Made by a program: the position numbers and the translations under genes
Assembly (NCBI GenBank): GCA_016584305.1
Contig: JACEEZ010011039.1
Coordinates: forward strand, 1-64,000
Direction of reading: 5' to 3'
DNA length: 64,000 nucleotides
Origin: Chionoecetes opilio
Lineage: Eukaryota; Arthropoda; Malacostraca; Decapoda; Majidae
Part shown: positions 43,807-55,010 of the stretch, piece by piece
Numbering within the stretch: position 1 is the first letter of the stretch
Layout: the number at the start of each line of letters is the position of its first letter
The notes under the pieces: generated by a model
What the model saw: only the letters and a program-made list of their open reading frames with translations
Database searches by the model: none
What the model was told of the DNA's origin: nothing

Positions 43807-44376
43807 TTGAGCTGCCTTGGTGGTGACAAGACGTATGTGCTTCGGCTCCTCCAACGCAATCCTATCATACCGCTTTCGCTGGCCACGACACTACACTACG
43901 TGGTACTCCATCCCCTGGGTATTTGGGTACGTGGATCCCCTTCCCCAAAACCCCAAAGACGCCGACCGTCCCCCCGGCACCTTACCATACCCGCCCTTAA
44001 ACAAGGGCACAGACCCGCCTTCCTGCCGGAGGGGCCTTATAGGGAGGTTGTGGAGGTTGTTTTTCATCCTCCTACCCCCTTATTACCTGGTCCCCCACTC
44101 CGCCATGTTTCTTCCCTGCCTCCACAGCCTCAGCCCCATGCCCAGCCGCCAGCAGCCCAGCAGCCCCTGCCCTCACTGGGTAGTGCTAGCCTTGCGCCGC
44201 CTCCTTCTTCTCAAGCCCAGCATGCTTCGGGCTTTGCATGGCCAGCCTTCATTAAGGGAATTGCACCCATAGCACTTGATTTCTTTAATCTCCTTCTTTC
44301 AGGTTCCTGCCTTAGAGACTGCCTCATTCGATGCCTGCCAGGCCTCATTACCTTCTTTATGTCACTCACGCAGTAA
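43807..44376 (+). pseudogene. Proline-rich 5' frame of LINE X (ORF1 remnant?)
   Basis: 189 codons, overlapping the endonuclease frame by about 45 bases in another phase. Proline-rich middle (PPQPQPHAQPPAAQQPLPSL), no CCHC knuckle. It may be a shortened ORF1 or 5' UTR that happens to be open. Confidence 0.4.
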
Positions 44377-45190
44377 GTCCTTTACTCCCCTCCCACTGCA
44401 TCTTCTGGAACGCCCGGTCTCTGTACCGGAAACTTCCAGTCTTTAAAACCACGCTCTCATCATACACTCCTCTAGTTGTTGGCGTCTGTGAGACGTGGCT
44501 CACAGACGCATTCTCCCCCTCCTTTCCCAACTATGCTTCCTACAGGATGGACAGGGGGACCGGCGGGGCAGGAGGCGGCCTGCTTCTGCTGGTCCACCGC
44601 TCCCTCTCTTCTAGCCCTCTCACTATCACTCCTTTCCCTGGAGGTGGCCTGGAGCATCTGGGGGTGACTGTTACCTTTGATTCAGGGCCCCTTCAGATTC
44701 TTTTGATTTGCAATCCATGTTTAGATATAACCCTTCAGGAATTCCAGCACTTGTTCTCTCAGCTTTCCTCCCCAGCTTTAATAATGGGTGATTTTAATGC
44801 CCATCATGACCTCTGGGAACCGGCCCTCCCCAGGAGCCGAAGAAACCGCTCGGGCAGGTCCCTCTCGAGCTTTCTGGCGGACAGTGTTTCTTTATCTCTC
44901 CTTACTCCACCTGGCCTCCCTACCAGGACTGATCCAGTTTCAGGGAACCCCTCCACCTTGGACCTCTGCCTGGGTAATGGCCCCCTCCTCCTCACCACTG
45001 TCACAACTGGCCCTTACATGGGGTGCGACCATCTTCCTGTTGTAATTTCCTTCCCTTCAGTACCACCACCCCCTCCTCCTTCACGCAGACCTCATTGGTC
45101 CTTCACCAAAGGAGACTGGGGCTCTTTTCAATCAGAATTAAATTCACTTACCCCTCCCATTACCCTCCCTTCATCAATACCTCACGGTCA
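44331..45190 (+). pseudogene. LINE X endonuclease domain
   Basis: APE-type endonuclease: FWNARSLYRKLP (catalytic N), VVGVCETWLTD (E), YRMDRGTGGAGGGLLLLVH, IMGDFNAHHDLW (D, N), STLDLCLGN and GCDHLPVVI (D, H). The frame then drifts near 45185 into a non-homologous tail, so a frameshift separates it from the linker. The domain would nick target DNA to prime reverse transcription. Confidence 0.88.
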
Positions 45191-46505
45191 CCCTGGTGGA
45201 CGTGGGGTCCCACCACTTTCATCTAATCACTTCCCACCCCTGCCGCTCTTTCCGGGTCCCCTGGTGGTCCCGGAAGTGTGCGGCAGCCCTTCAGGCCAAA
45301 CGCCACGCCTTTACTGCGTGGCGTAAGAACCCCATCCCCTTGCTCCGTAGTCGCTTCCGTTTATTGGAGGCCCGATGCAAACGTGTTATTCTTGATGAGA
45401 AACGTTCTGCATGGGCCTCCTTTTGTGCTTCCCTGTCCTTCTCCTCCTCAGTCTCCCGGGCATGGTCCTTTTTCAGGAAGATGGTCCACCCTCAGCCCCC
45501 CTTCACTTTCCCGTTAACTAGTAACGGTGCCCTTCTCATCACTGATGCCGACAAAGTCGAGTGCCTTGCCTCCCACATCCACACTACACTCGGCTCTCCA
45601 GACCCCTTACCCCCACCTGTGTTACCCCCTTCACACACCGGCCATACAATTAGCACTGCTATAACCCCCCAGGAACTTTCCTCTGCTTTACACGCACTGT
45701 CCGCTGGGAAGGCGGCGGGTCCGGACAACATCCCGAACGAGTTTCTTCGCCGCCTCCCAGATGCTCTGGCCCGCCTCCTCCTGGACGTCTTTAACGCCAG
45801 CTGGCTGTCGGGGACGTTCCCTTCTGTGTGGCGTCATGCCATCACAATTCCTATTCATAAGCCTGGCAAGGCTCCGTCTGAGGCTTCCTCTTATAGGCCC
45901 ATTAGCCTTCTCTCTAATCTTAGTAAAGTAGTAGAACAAATAGTACGGTGTAGGTTGACATGGTGGTTGGAACACAAACACCTTCTTCCATCAAATATGT
46001 TCGGGTTTCGTCCTCACCGGGCACCCTGGATGCCCTGCTCCAGCTGGAGCATCACATACAGGAAGGATTTACCCACAAACAATTCACACTAATAGCCTTT
46101 ATTGACCTCCAAGCAGCTTTTGACACCTCCCATAATGCCATTATTGAAAAACTTGCCCGCCTGGGACTGCATGGCTCCCCTCTCCAATGGGTTAAATCCT
46201 TCCTGTCTTCCAGGTCCTTCTCTCTGGTGATCGGGAACACCCATTCCAGGTCTTACCCGGTCACCAGAGGCGTCCCACAGGGTTCTCCCCTCAGTCCTGT
46301 CCTCTTCAATATCTTGCTTTTAGACTTTCCCTGCTCTCCATGCACACATGCACTCATCTATGCTGACGACATCTCTCTCATTTGCTCTGCTCCCACTATC
46401 CAGGAGGCTCAAGACCATCTTCAACGTGGGCTTGATGCCGTCCACTCATGGACCACCCGTTGGGGCCTGACGGTGAGTGCCCAGAAATCTAGCCTTCTGT
46501 GCTTC
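45191..46505 (+). pseudogene. LINE X linker and N-terminal reverse transcriptase
   Basis: 45196-46010: WWSRKCAAALQAKRHAFTAW, SAGKAAGPDNIPNEFLRRLP, SYRPISLLSNLSKVVEQIV, MFGFRPHR. A one-base frameshift near 46015 moves to LEHHIQEGFTHKQF, FIDLQAAFDTSHNAIIEK, RGVPQGSPLSPVLFNILLLD and YADD. Reading stops at LLCF, where the LTR starts at 46506; it resumes at 48068. Confidence 0.9.
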
Positions 46506-48063
46506 TGTAATGCCCGGAAATTCGGAAAAGACAGGATAGAAATTCCTATCATACAATTCCCGGGTAATGTATCTGTAACAAGGAAAAAGGTTTCAATAAC
46601 CATATGTTTGGTCTGGGGCAAGCTGTCGCCTAGGCCCAGCATATGGAGGAACAGGTTATTCTTATTATACTAAGGTCAATCAAATCTTTTCTGTTCTCGT
46701 AATATTTATCTTCTTTCTTTCTTTCTCCCACTTCTATCTCCCCCCCCCCACTCCCCCCCCATACACTCAGGATACGAGTCCAAATGCGTGGGACATTTAT
46801 TTCGCGATCGTCGATAACTGGTAGATTCAAAACTTTTCATCCTCCCCTTACCCTCCTGACAGATCAAGGAACACTCTTAGATTCTTAATGTCCTTCAAAA
46901 TAGACACAATAGTGACAAATCACGTTTATAAATGGGTGGGTTAGTCGAGTTATTCGCTAAATTGAAAGTCGACCAAGTTTCTATTCCGACTCCGATACCT
47001 CGTCGCTCTGGAAAACACGTTCGTAGGCTGACCAAAAAGGGAAAACACCTCTCCCCGAATATTAAAATAAATGTATTAAATTCTTCTATATCAAAGTAAA
47101 AGAACTGTATTATAGGCAGCCATTTCATATGCATACTTGTTTCATTAGCTAATTAGAGTCATTCGAGGTCTTATACTCCCTTCAGGGGAAGCCTTTCATA
47201 AGGATCCGAACATTCCCTTTCTTCCCGCTTCTCCCAAATTTGCCGTGGCATACCACGAGGACGTTAGTCATCTCTCTACTCCCTTCAAGGTAAGACATAC
47301 AGTAACTCACCTCCATCCTCCCCCTTGTTATAGTGTATCTATCTATATATCTATATATAGGTACAGTTGTTTAGTTTTCATTAACGCATAGGAGGCCTGG
47401 CCTGTCCTTATAAGTGTTATTAAAGAGTCATCTCTCTACTCCCTTCAAGGCTCCGGCGAGTGTCTCTGCCGAAAAAGAAGCCAAGCCACATGTCACAGTG
47501 AACACCACACCAACCCATTACTCTCACATTTTTCTCTCCTATATAGATATTCCATGTATACCTATAGTGCTCAGTTGATACGGACATAGATGGTAGTTCT
47601 AAGGACAAAATTCAGTGAGTTAGGTTATGCTCCGTAGAGCTTTCCTGCGCCAAAATTAGAGTCATACGTGTATCTAGGTTTTCAAACAAGAGAAATAATA
47701 TTTCATGGTGAATAAACCGGATGATGTTTAAAATATAACTTCTTGTGTTTATTGCAAAACCCCCAGGTGATTATTCCCTTGTTATGGAAATACTTCCCCA
47801 AGTCTCCAAAAAGAGTTTCAGCCTCACTCGGTGTAATACTAAGTATCCACCCCGACTACCAATAATTCTCATATAGTAAATCGTGTTCAGGGAGTAAACC
47901 ATAGAACTACTCGCCTGGACTGGTGGCAGCATTTCCCCTTACTAACCTTAAGTTCATCCCAATTCAGTTGTGACGAGGAGATTTTATTAGTCAATGAAGA
48001 ATTCTAACAAATTAATATCATTCAACCCAAAGGTGTCAGGAACATAAAAACTCTGGCATCACA
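46506..48063 (+). mobile_element. Solo LTR (Gypsy family of 24713-34733)
   Basis: Starts TGTAATGCCC and ends GGCATCACA; CTTC stands on both sides (46502-46505, 48064-48067). Copy Y at 42056 reads GTGCTTCACCCGAAGG uninterrupted, which confirms a 4-bp duplication. Homology with the minus strand of the Gypsy LTRs is seen in TATCATACAATTCCC, GATTCTTAATGTCC and TGTATTATAGGCAGCC. A 25-bp internal repeat (TCATCTCTCTACTCCCTTCA) occurs at 47268 and 47429. No coding sequence; a solo LTR formed by recombination is the simplest reading. Confidence 0.9.
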
Positions 48064-48067
48064 CTTC

Positions 48068-49702
48068 ACCCGAAGGCGTATTCCCAACATCCCGATGGTC
48101 ACCATTAATGGGTCCCCAATTTCCTTCAAAACCCACCACAAATTCCTTGGTTTACTGTTGGATGGCCCCCGCCTAACCTGGGGTCGCCACATACAGTACC
48201 TGGTGACCTCGTGCCTCAAGAGGTTTAACTTAATGAAGTCCCTTGCAGGGGTCAAGTGGGGTGCGGACAGGAATACCCTCCTTCATTTCTATTGCACTTA
48301 CATCCGTAGTCGCTTAGACTACGGGTGTGAGGTTTATGGTGCGGCCTCACCTTCCCTCCTCCACAAGTTAGATGTAATCCAGAATAATGCCCTTCGTATA
48401 GCTTTGGGGGCCTTCAGGTCCTCCCCAGTCACAGCCCTTCAGGCAGAATCCTCCCTCCCCCCCCTGTCACACCGACGCTCCACCCTCCTTGTCCGCACCT
48501 ACACCAAGCTTGCCTCCTCCCCTAGCTGCCATGCCCTCCACTCCCTCCTCCTCCGACATGGTAGGGAACCTCTTCATGGCCCCCTACCGTATCAAGCCCA
48601 CACACCTTTCGTAGAGAGAGCCCTCTCCTTCTTTGCTTCTATCCGGGTGACTCCCCCCTCCTTTCGCACTCTGGAGAAGACCTCTCCCCTGGGCCCTTGG
48701 TTTCCTCTCTCTTCTCTAATTTTTCTGTCCCTTCACACACCTACACCATGGTCCAAGGCTGCCTGTCCAGTGCAGGGCAGGTACCTTTTTTACTCCCTCC
48801 TGCACACCCGCTACAGTAACTCCCTCCACATTTACACCGACGGCTCCCGTCTGCCAGCCCCTCCGTCTGTAGGTGCGGCCATGTACATCCCGGCCAGGTC
48901 ACTTGCCACCGCCTGGAGGTTGCCACCCACTGCCTCCATCGTGACGGCAGAACTTTTTGCCATCAGGGAGGGCATCAAGTATGCCACCACCGTGCCCCCC
49001 TCCTGTGCTGTAACTATTTTCACTGACTCCCTCACAGCCCTCCAACTTCTCCGACGTCACCGCCCTCACACTCACCATGCCCTTTGCTTTCACATCCACC
49101 ACCTCTTGCTTCACTTATCCTCCTCTGGCCATGTCATTCACCTTCAGTGGGTGCCCTCCCACATTGGTGTCAGGGGCAACACTGTGGCCGACAGGGCGGC
49201 AGCAGAGGCACACTCCCTCCCTTCTCCCATAGACATGACCACAGACCTGACTGATTCACTGACTAACCTTCAGACTACATGCAACCGACACTGGGACACA
49301 GAGCTGACTGACGCCTTACAGTACACTTCACTTGGACGAATACGACATGACACACGACACCACTGGTGGACCCACTCCCCCAGCCGTGCCCTGGACACCG
49401 CAGTCACCAGACTCCGGATTGGCCACACCCGCCTCAACTCTCACCTACACAAACTGGGCATGACTGATGACCCTCACTGCCCCTGGTGCCCCACATACCT
49501 GGACACACCTGAACACCTCCTCCTGCAATGTCCTCGTCACCACTCCCACCGCACGGCACTCCAATCACTATATCCACTCCTCCTCCGCAGACCAACTCTA
49601 GCCGACCTCTTGGGTGGCTCTCCAGATTCCGGCTTGGCCTTCAAAATCCTCAAGCACACCAGGATCTTCCTACAGAAGTCTGGCCAACTGCACAGGATCT
49701 AA
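48068..49702 (+). pseudogene. LINE X reverse transcriptase thumb, RNase H and zinc knuckle
   Basis: Continuation of the 45191-46505 reading after the LTR: TRRRIPNIPMVTINGSP, HKFLGLLLDGPRLTW, RSRLDYGCEVYG, then RNase H (IYTDGSRLPAPPSVGAAMYI, AELFAIREG, FTDSLTAL, NTVADRAA), CPWCPTYLDTPEHLLLQC and a stop at 49702. Nearly identical to copy Y; one extra leucine codon and a few substitutions are visible. This part is open. Confidence 0.9.
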
Positions 49703-49810
49703 CCTGCTGATTCATTTGCATCCTGCACCTTCGGGGCACTAGAGGCTGTGGCACCACAGCCTGCACGGCCCCTTCAAACCCCCCCAACAACAACAACATT
49801 ATCTACTGTT

Positions 49811-50208
49811 GTGTATCCCTGAATATCTGCTTTATCATAATGGCGTGAGTATAATGCATGGTTCACCAATACTACTGCTGCCTCGAGGAATCCATTGATG
49901 GCGTTGATAATGGCGGCAAGAGGGAAATAAGGGAGATAATGGAGGAAGAAATAGGACGGGTGGAGGCGGCCGCTTGTTTGGGGAGGAATAATGGTGCAAT
50001 ATTTACCACACAGAAATATTGCATTATATTGCCCGTGTGTGTGACTTGGGTTATTACAAGTGTTCCGGGGCTAGGTAGTGATGCTATAATTCGTAATATT
50101 TGGCGGCTGGCGACATTAGTGCAGCTGGCGACTAAAGTGTTATCTACGGTAAAGGTACGGCGGCGCCAAAATCCAGGCTGGCGCAAAGTTGTGGATTTAT
50201 TACACTGG
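49811..50208. other. No recognised gene; partial repeat
   Basis: ATTCGTAATATTTGGCG and GTTATCTACGGTA near 50090-50155 match the right end of the TA element at 58905-58951. The 118-residue frame at 49858-50214 has no recognisable domain. Confidence 0.45.
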
Positions 50209-50472
50209 CCATAGTCGGCGTCCAGTCAGTTCGTACACAAGTTGTTTCGTACACCAGTAGATTCGTATACCAAAAAGTCGTTTCGTACACCAGTAGATCG
50301 TACACCATAAAGTCGTTTCGTACACCAGTAGATTCGTACACCAAAAAGTCGTTTCGTACACCAGTAGATTCGTACACCAAAAAGTCGTTTCGTACACCAG
50401 TAGATTCGTACACCAAAAAGTCGTTTCGTACACCAAAAAGTGTTAAGTACACCAGTAGATTCTTAGGTAATT

Positions 50473-50547
50473 ATGGAGGAGAGTTTCACGTTCGTTTTCA
50501 GAGACACCAACTACTTTTTCTTGGCCTACAATAGGTGCTTGTTCTAA
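50473..50547 (+). pseudogene. Short conserved frame in the inverted arms
   Basis: ATG at 50473 opens 24 codons (MEESFTFVFRDTNYFFLAYN, then RCLF and stop). The other arm (about 50853-50743, minus) keeps nearly the same reading, and a diverged third copy lies outside the element at 51478 (MDEDCAVIF, stop, DTDNVFLA). Possibly a captured exon piece; family unknown. Confidence 0.4.
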
Positions 50548-50584
50548 TGGTGCTAGTTTTATTTTGCGCAAACCAAAAAAAAAT

Positions 50585-50715
50585 GGAACCTAACCTAACC
50601 TTATGTTTTAATGAAGCCTAACCTAACCTAACCCAACCTAACCTAACCTTACAGGTTTTAAAGAAACCTAACCTAACCTTACAGGTTTTAAAGAAACCTA
50701 ACCTAACCTTAACCA
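50585..50715. repeat. Interstitial telomere-like (CCTAA)n blocks
   Basis: CCTAACCTAAC blocks separated by two or more copies of CTTACAGGTTTTAAAGAAA, all in one orientation. CCTAA is the complement of TTAGG, the usual arthropod telomere repeat. Confidence 0.85.
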
Positions 50716-51377
50716 CAAAATATATATATATTTTTTATTTTTTTTTGGTTTGCGCAAAATAATACTAGCACCATTAGAACAAGCACCTATTGTAGGCCAA
50801 GAAAAATTAGTTGGTGTCTCTGAAAACGAAGGTGAAACTCTCCTCCATATTAACCCAATAGATTCGTACACCAAAAAGTCGTTCCGTACACCAGTAGATT
50901 CGTATACCAAAAAGTCGTTAAGTACACCAAAAAGTGTTTCGTACACCAGTAGATTCGTACACCAAAAAGTCGTTTCGTACACCAAAAAGTGTTTCGTACA
51001 CCAGTAGATTCGTATACCAAAAAGTCGTTTCGTACACCAAAAAGTGTTTCGTACACCTGTAGATTCGTATACCAAAAAGTCGTTTCGTACACCAAAAAGT
51101 GTTTCGTACACCTGTAGATTCGTATACCAAAAAGTCGTTTCGTACACCTAAAAGTCGTTTCGTACACCAAAAAGTGTTTCGTACACCAAAAAGTGTTTCG
51201 TAGTCTATATGAAACCATAGTCGTTTCGTACACTCAGCTCAGAGTTGAACTTTACTACTAGTGTTAAGAAACGACACCAGGTATGTACGAAAATACTCAA
51301 AATCAGTGTACGAAACAACTCACAAAACCTAGGTACGAAACCACTTGTGTACGAAACTCCCTGTAACCCCATAGTCG

Positions 51378-52005
51378 CAGCGGCCTAAGCTGGCGGTGGG
51401 TGGCGGCGCCTGGGGCCTCAGCAGTGCAACAGTTACCTTACCGTTGTACCAAGACGTGGAGATCTCTCTTAGCCAAAATGGACGAGGACTGTGCGGTCAT
51501 TTTCTGAGACACTGACAATGTTTTCCTGGCCTAAAATTGTTGCTTTTTCAGATGGAGATATTTTTATTTTCCGGAAACCTGTTAAAAACCTGCCTACCGA
51601 GGCTTATATCTCCTAAACATTTGTCAACACACGCCGCTGCCGGCTACCAATAGGCTTATATTTCAATCCCTACCTCGGTGGTAACATCTATTAGGCATGA
51701 TAAATGACGTTTTATTTATACATATGAGATACGCCGGGGCTACACCTCCTCATCGAGGTGGTGTAAATCTACGCCATAATATTGGCCCTGTGACGTCACA
51801 GAAATTGAGTAAGTGCGCTTGCTGGATCCAGACAGGGAGGGCGGGTGCAGACTTGTGCCTAGGCGTAAAGTCTGGCGTTGTGACGTCATCGATTTGGCGC
51901 AGATGTGGCTCCTGATCCAAGAAAGTTTTTGAAAGAGGAGTATCTCAGACTTACACTGACATACACCGGCGTATGAGTTTGCTGGATCTGGCCCCTGTCA
52001 CCACT
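51378..52005. other. Upstream region of zinc-finger gene 2
   Basis: Contains the diverged third copy of the arm sequence (51478-51590; shared CATTTTCTGAGACAC and TTGGCCTA-like motifs) and two TGACGTCA sites (51791, about 51881). No other gene. Ends in CCTGTCACCACTTTTGCAG, similar to the acceptor region of gene 1. Confidence 0.6.
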
Positions 52006-52013
52006 TTTGCAGG

Positions 52014-52926
<913 letters not shown>

Positions 52927-52933
52927 GTTGCAG

Positions 52934-53851
52934 GTGCTGAGGTCACAGTCCAAGCCAGCTGCTCTGCCCGGCACTGACCCGGCTCGCTCCGGCATCCCCG
53001 AGGGTTCCCGCAGGACCGGCCGTTGCGTGTGTTGGCGGGAGTATTGCTGCCATGGAGGCTGTGGGGCCGGGCAGCAGCATGAGTGGCCGGGAGCAGCAGG
53101 ATCAGTCTGCCTCAGGGGTGGGGAGGCACAGGGGTGATGGCAAGAATCACCTGGAGGCAGGCAGCTCAGGCCACAAGGCACACAGTGAGCTGAAGTGCCA
53201 GCAGTGTGACAAAACATTCAAATGCAAGAGTCAGCTTGAGAGACATTCCTTGACACACAGTGGTGTCAAGAATTATGAATGTTTAGAGTGTGGGAAAAGA
53301 TTTGCTAGAAAGTCTAACCTCACCACACACACCTGAAACACAGTGGTGTTAAGAATTATGAATGTTTAGAGTGTAGGAAAAGATTTGCTTCAAAGAGTGA
53401 CCTCACCAAACACACCCTGACACACAGTGGTGGTAAGAATTATGAATGTTTAGAGTGTGGGAAAAGATTTGCTAGAAAGTCGAACCTCACCACACACACC
53501 CTGACACACAGTGGTATTAAAAATTATGAATGTTTAGAGTGTGGGAAAAGATTTACTACAAAGAGTGATCTCACCAAACACACCCTGACACACAGTGGTG
53601 TTAAGAATTATGAATGTTTAGAGTGTGGGAAAAGATTTACTACAATGGGTAACCTCACCAAACACACCCTGAAACACAGTGGTGTTAAGAGTCATGAATG
53701 TCTAGAGTGTGGGAAAAGGTTTTATACCTGTTATGAACTCACCCGACACACCTTTAGACACACTGGCTTGCGGGAGTTCAAGTGTGATATTTGTAGCAAG
53801 TGTTTCAAGACAAAGCCTAATATTGCCCAGCACATGAAGATCCACTTTTGA
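52934..53851 (+). pseudogene. C2H2 zinc-finger gene 2 (8 fingers, one frameshift)
   Basis: Paralogue of gene 1. After TTGCAG the exon runs to the ATG at 53052 ([17 protein letters not shown]), a polar leader and eight fingers: [17 protein letters not shown], then six ECLEC-type fingers ([53 protein letters not shown]), and a last CDICSKCFKTKPNIAQH, ending IHF and TGA at 53851. Linkers are [16 protein letters not shown] and HTGLREFKC. One C is missing in CACCTGAAACAC (53331), giving a TGA at 53334-53336; the remaining fingers continue in the next frame, otherwise undamaged. This may be a sequencing error or a recent pseudogene. Confidence 0.9.
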
Positions 53852-53899
53852 GGTGGTGTGTTGTGTGGACAAGTGTGGTTGTACCCGTGCCTGTGGGAG

Positions 53900-54170
53900 G
53901 GAACTCTGTAGTGTAGTGGTTAGCACGCTCGGCTTACAACCGAGAAGTCCCGGGTTCGATCCCCGGGCGGAGCGAAAGATAGATGGGTGGTCTTTCTTTA
54001 ATCCCTAGCCCCTGTCCACCCAGCAGTGAATGGGTACCGGGTGCCAGCCGGGGGTTTGTACCCCCCCCCCCTCCGGGTGGTGGCTTCGGCCAACACTAAT
54101 ATGCAGCAGTGATAGATCACTATGGCTCTGAGGCATTATCCTCTAAACAAAACAAACAAGAGAAACAAGA
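53900..54170 (+). mobile_element. tRNA-Val-derived SINE, copy 2, in the 3' region of zinc-finger gene 2
   Basis: Head: GTAGTGTAGTGGTTAGCACG, anticodon loop CTTACAA (Val anticodon TAC), B box GGTTCGATCCC. Same body as 8651-8920 (GATGGGTGGTCTTTCTT; CACCCAGCAGTGAATGGGTA; AGATCACTATGGCTCTGAGG) and a tail rich in ACAAACAAG. Gene 1 at 35155-35170 gives the empty site: CTGTGGGAG runs straight into TGTGTCCTG. Confidence 0.9.
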
Positions 54171-54204
54171 GTGTGTCCTGTGTGGCAAAATATAATGGAC
54201 GAAT

Positions 54205-54410
54205 TTGTATTATGAAATTCGTTTATTTTAATTTGAAGTTGTTATTTTAATTTAAATATTAGTTGTTTGCATTTAAACTTCAGTTGTTTTAATATAAACA
54301 TTAGTTGTTTTAATATAAACTTCAGTTGTTTTAATTTAAACTTCAGTTGTTATAATTTAAACTTCAGTTGTTTTAATTTGAAGTTCAGTTGTTTTAATTT
54401 GCGAGTGAAA
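54205..54410. repeat. ~21-bp tandem repeat
   Basis: About nine imperfect units of TTTAAACTTCAGTTGTTTTAA. Confidence 0.88.
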
Positions 54411-54415
54411 AGGTG

Positions 54416-54815
54416 TAGAGCCAGATAAAGCTTTAGAATAACCTCCGCACTTCTACTTTTAACACTTCTGGTAATGAATCCTAATACTCTATTAGCTCTA
54501 TTTCTAGCCTCAATACATTGTTTCCTAGGTCGGAGGTCTGGGCTCACCCTCACTCCAAGATCTTTCTCACCCTCTGATCTTTTCAGCGATACATTGCGTA
54601 TGGTGTATCTATTACCAGGGTTTCTTCTACCAACATTCATAACGCTGCACTTATCAATATTAAATTCCATCTGCCATCTGACTGCCCACTCATTAAGTTT
54701 ATCTAAGTCTCCCTGCAATATGTTTACATCAGACTGTGATCCAATAATCCTACCTAATTTAGTATCATCAGCAAACTTGCTGATATCACTACTAATTAAT
54801 GCTAATCCCACTGTC
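54416..54815 (-). pseudogene. CR1/L2-type LINE fragment
   Basis: Minus-strand ISSDISKFADDTKLGRI through GEKDLGVRVSPDLRPRKQC to VILKLYLAL in one open frame. Truncated at both ends. A ~10-bp insertion (TAATTAATGC-like) is present near the 5' end relative to 17411-17430. Confidence 0.9.
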
Positions 54816-55010
54816 ATCTATTTATATCTGTATATTTCTACCTATCTCCCATTAATTGTAACCCTTTGTCGCCACCTAACCCCTGGAGGCCCAGAACGTA
54901 ATTTCCATTGTAATTTGGGTACCATTAGATGATGTGTAGTGACTATAAGCAATATTTTATAGCTATGACCTGTTTAGTATCCTTGTCCACTAACTAATTA
55001 TTTAAAAAAA

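Larger units (their letters stand above)
43801..49797 (+). mobile_element. I-group LINE copy X, near full length, split by a solo LTR
   Basis: Runs from directly after the ATTATCTACTGT duplication to a (CAA)n tail at 49785-49797, followed again by ATTATCTACTGTT. Contents: a proline-rich 5' frame, endonuclease, RT (interrupted at 46506-48063 by an LTR), RNase H and knuckle, 3' UTR GCAGCCTGCACGGCC-type as in copy Y. Without the LTR it is about 4.4 kb. Confidence 0.88.
50218..51368. mobile_element. TIR element with 9-bp duplication, TTCGTACACC arrays and telomere-like core
   Basis: CCATAGTCG stands on both sides (50209-50217, 51369-51377). The left end GCGTCCAGTCAGTTCGTACA and the reversed right end GGTTACAGGGAGTTTCGTAC are related and both continue into CACAAGT.GTTTCGTAC. 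Inside are two arrays of TTTCGTACACCAGTAGA / TTCGTACACCAAAAAGTCG in the same orientation (50240-50460, 50865-51200), a ~108-bp inverted repeat (50467-50575, 50743-50853) and CCTAA tracts between its arms. A 9-bp duplication suggests a Mutator-like element, but no transposase is present. Confidence 0.75.

Noticed and set aside
50220..51240. Regularly spaced repeats resembling a CRISPR array
   Set aside because: Units are contiguous TTTCGTACACC variants without unique spacers, no cas genes are present, and the DNA is eukaryotic. The 12320-12618 array is rejected for the same reason.
53900..53973. Functional tRNA-Val gene
   Set aside because: A and B boxes are good, but the same non-tRNA body and tail follow in both copies and a target insertion is visible, so it is a SINE head.
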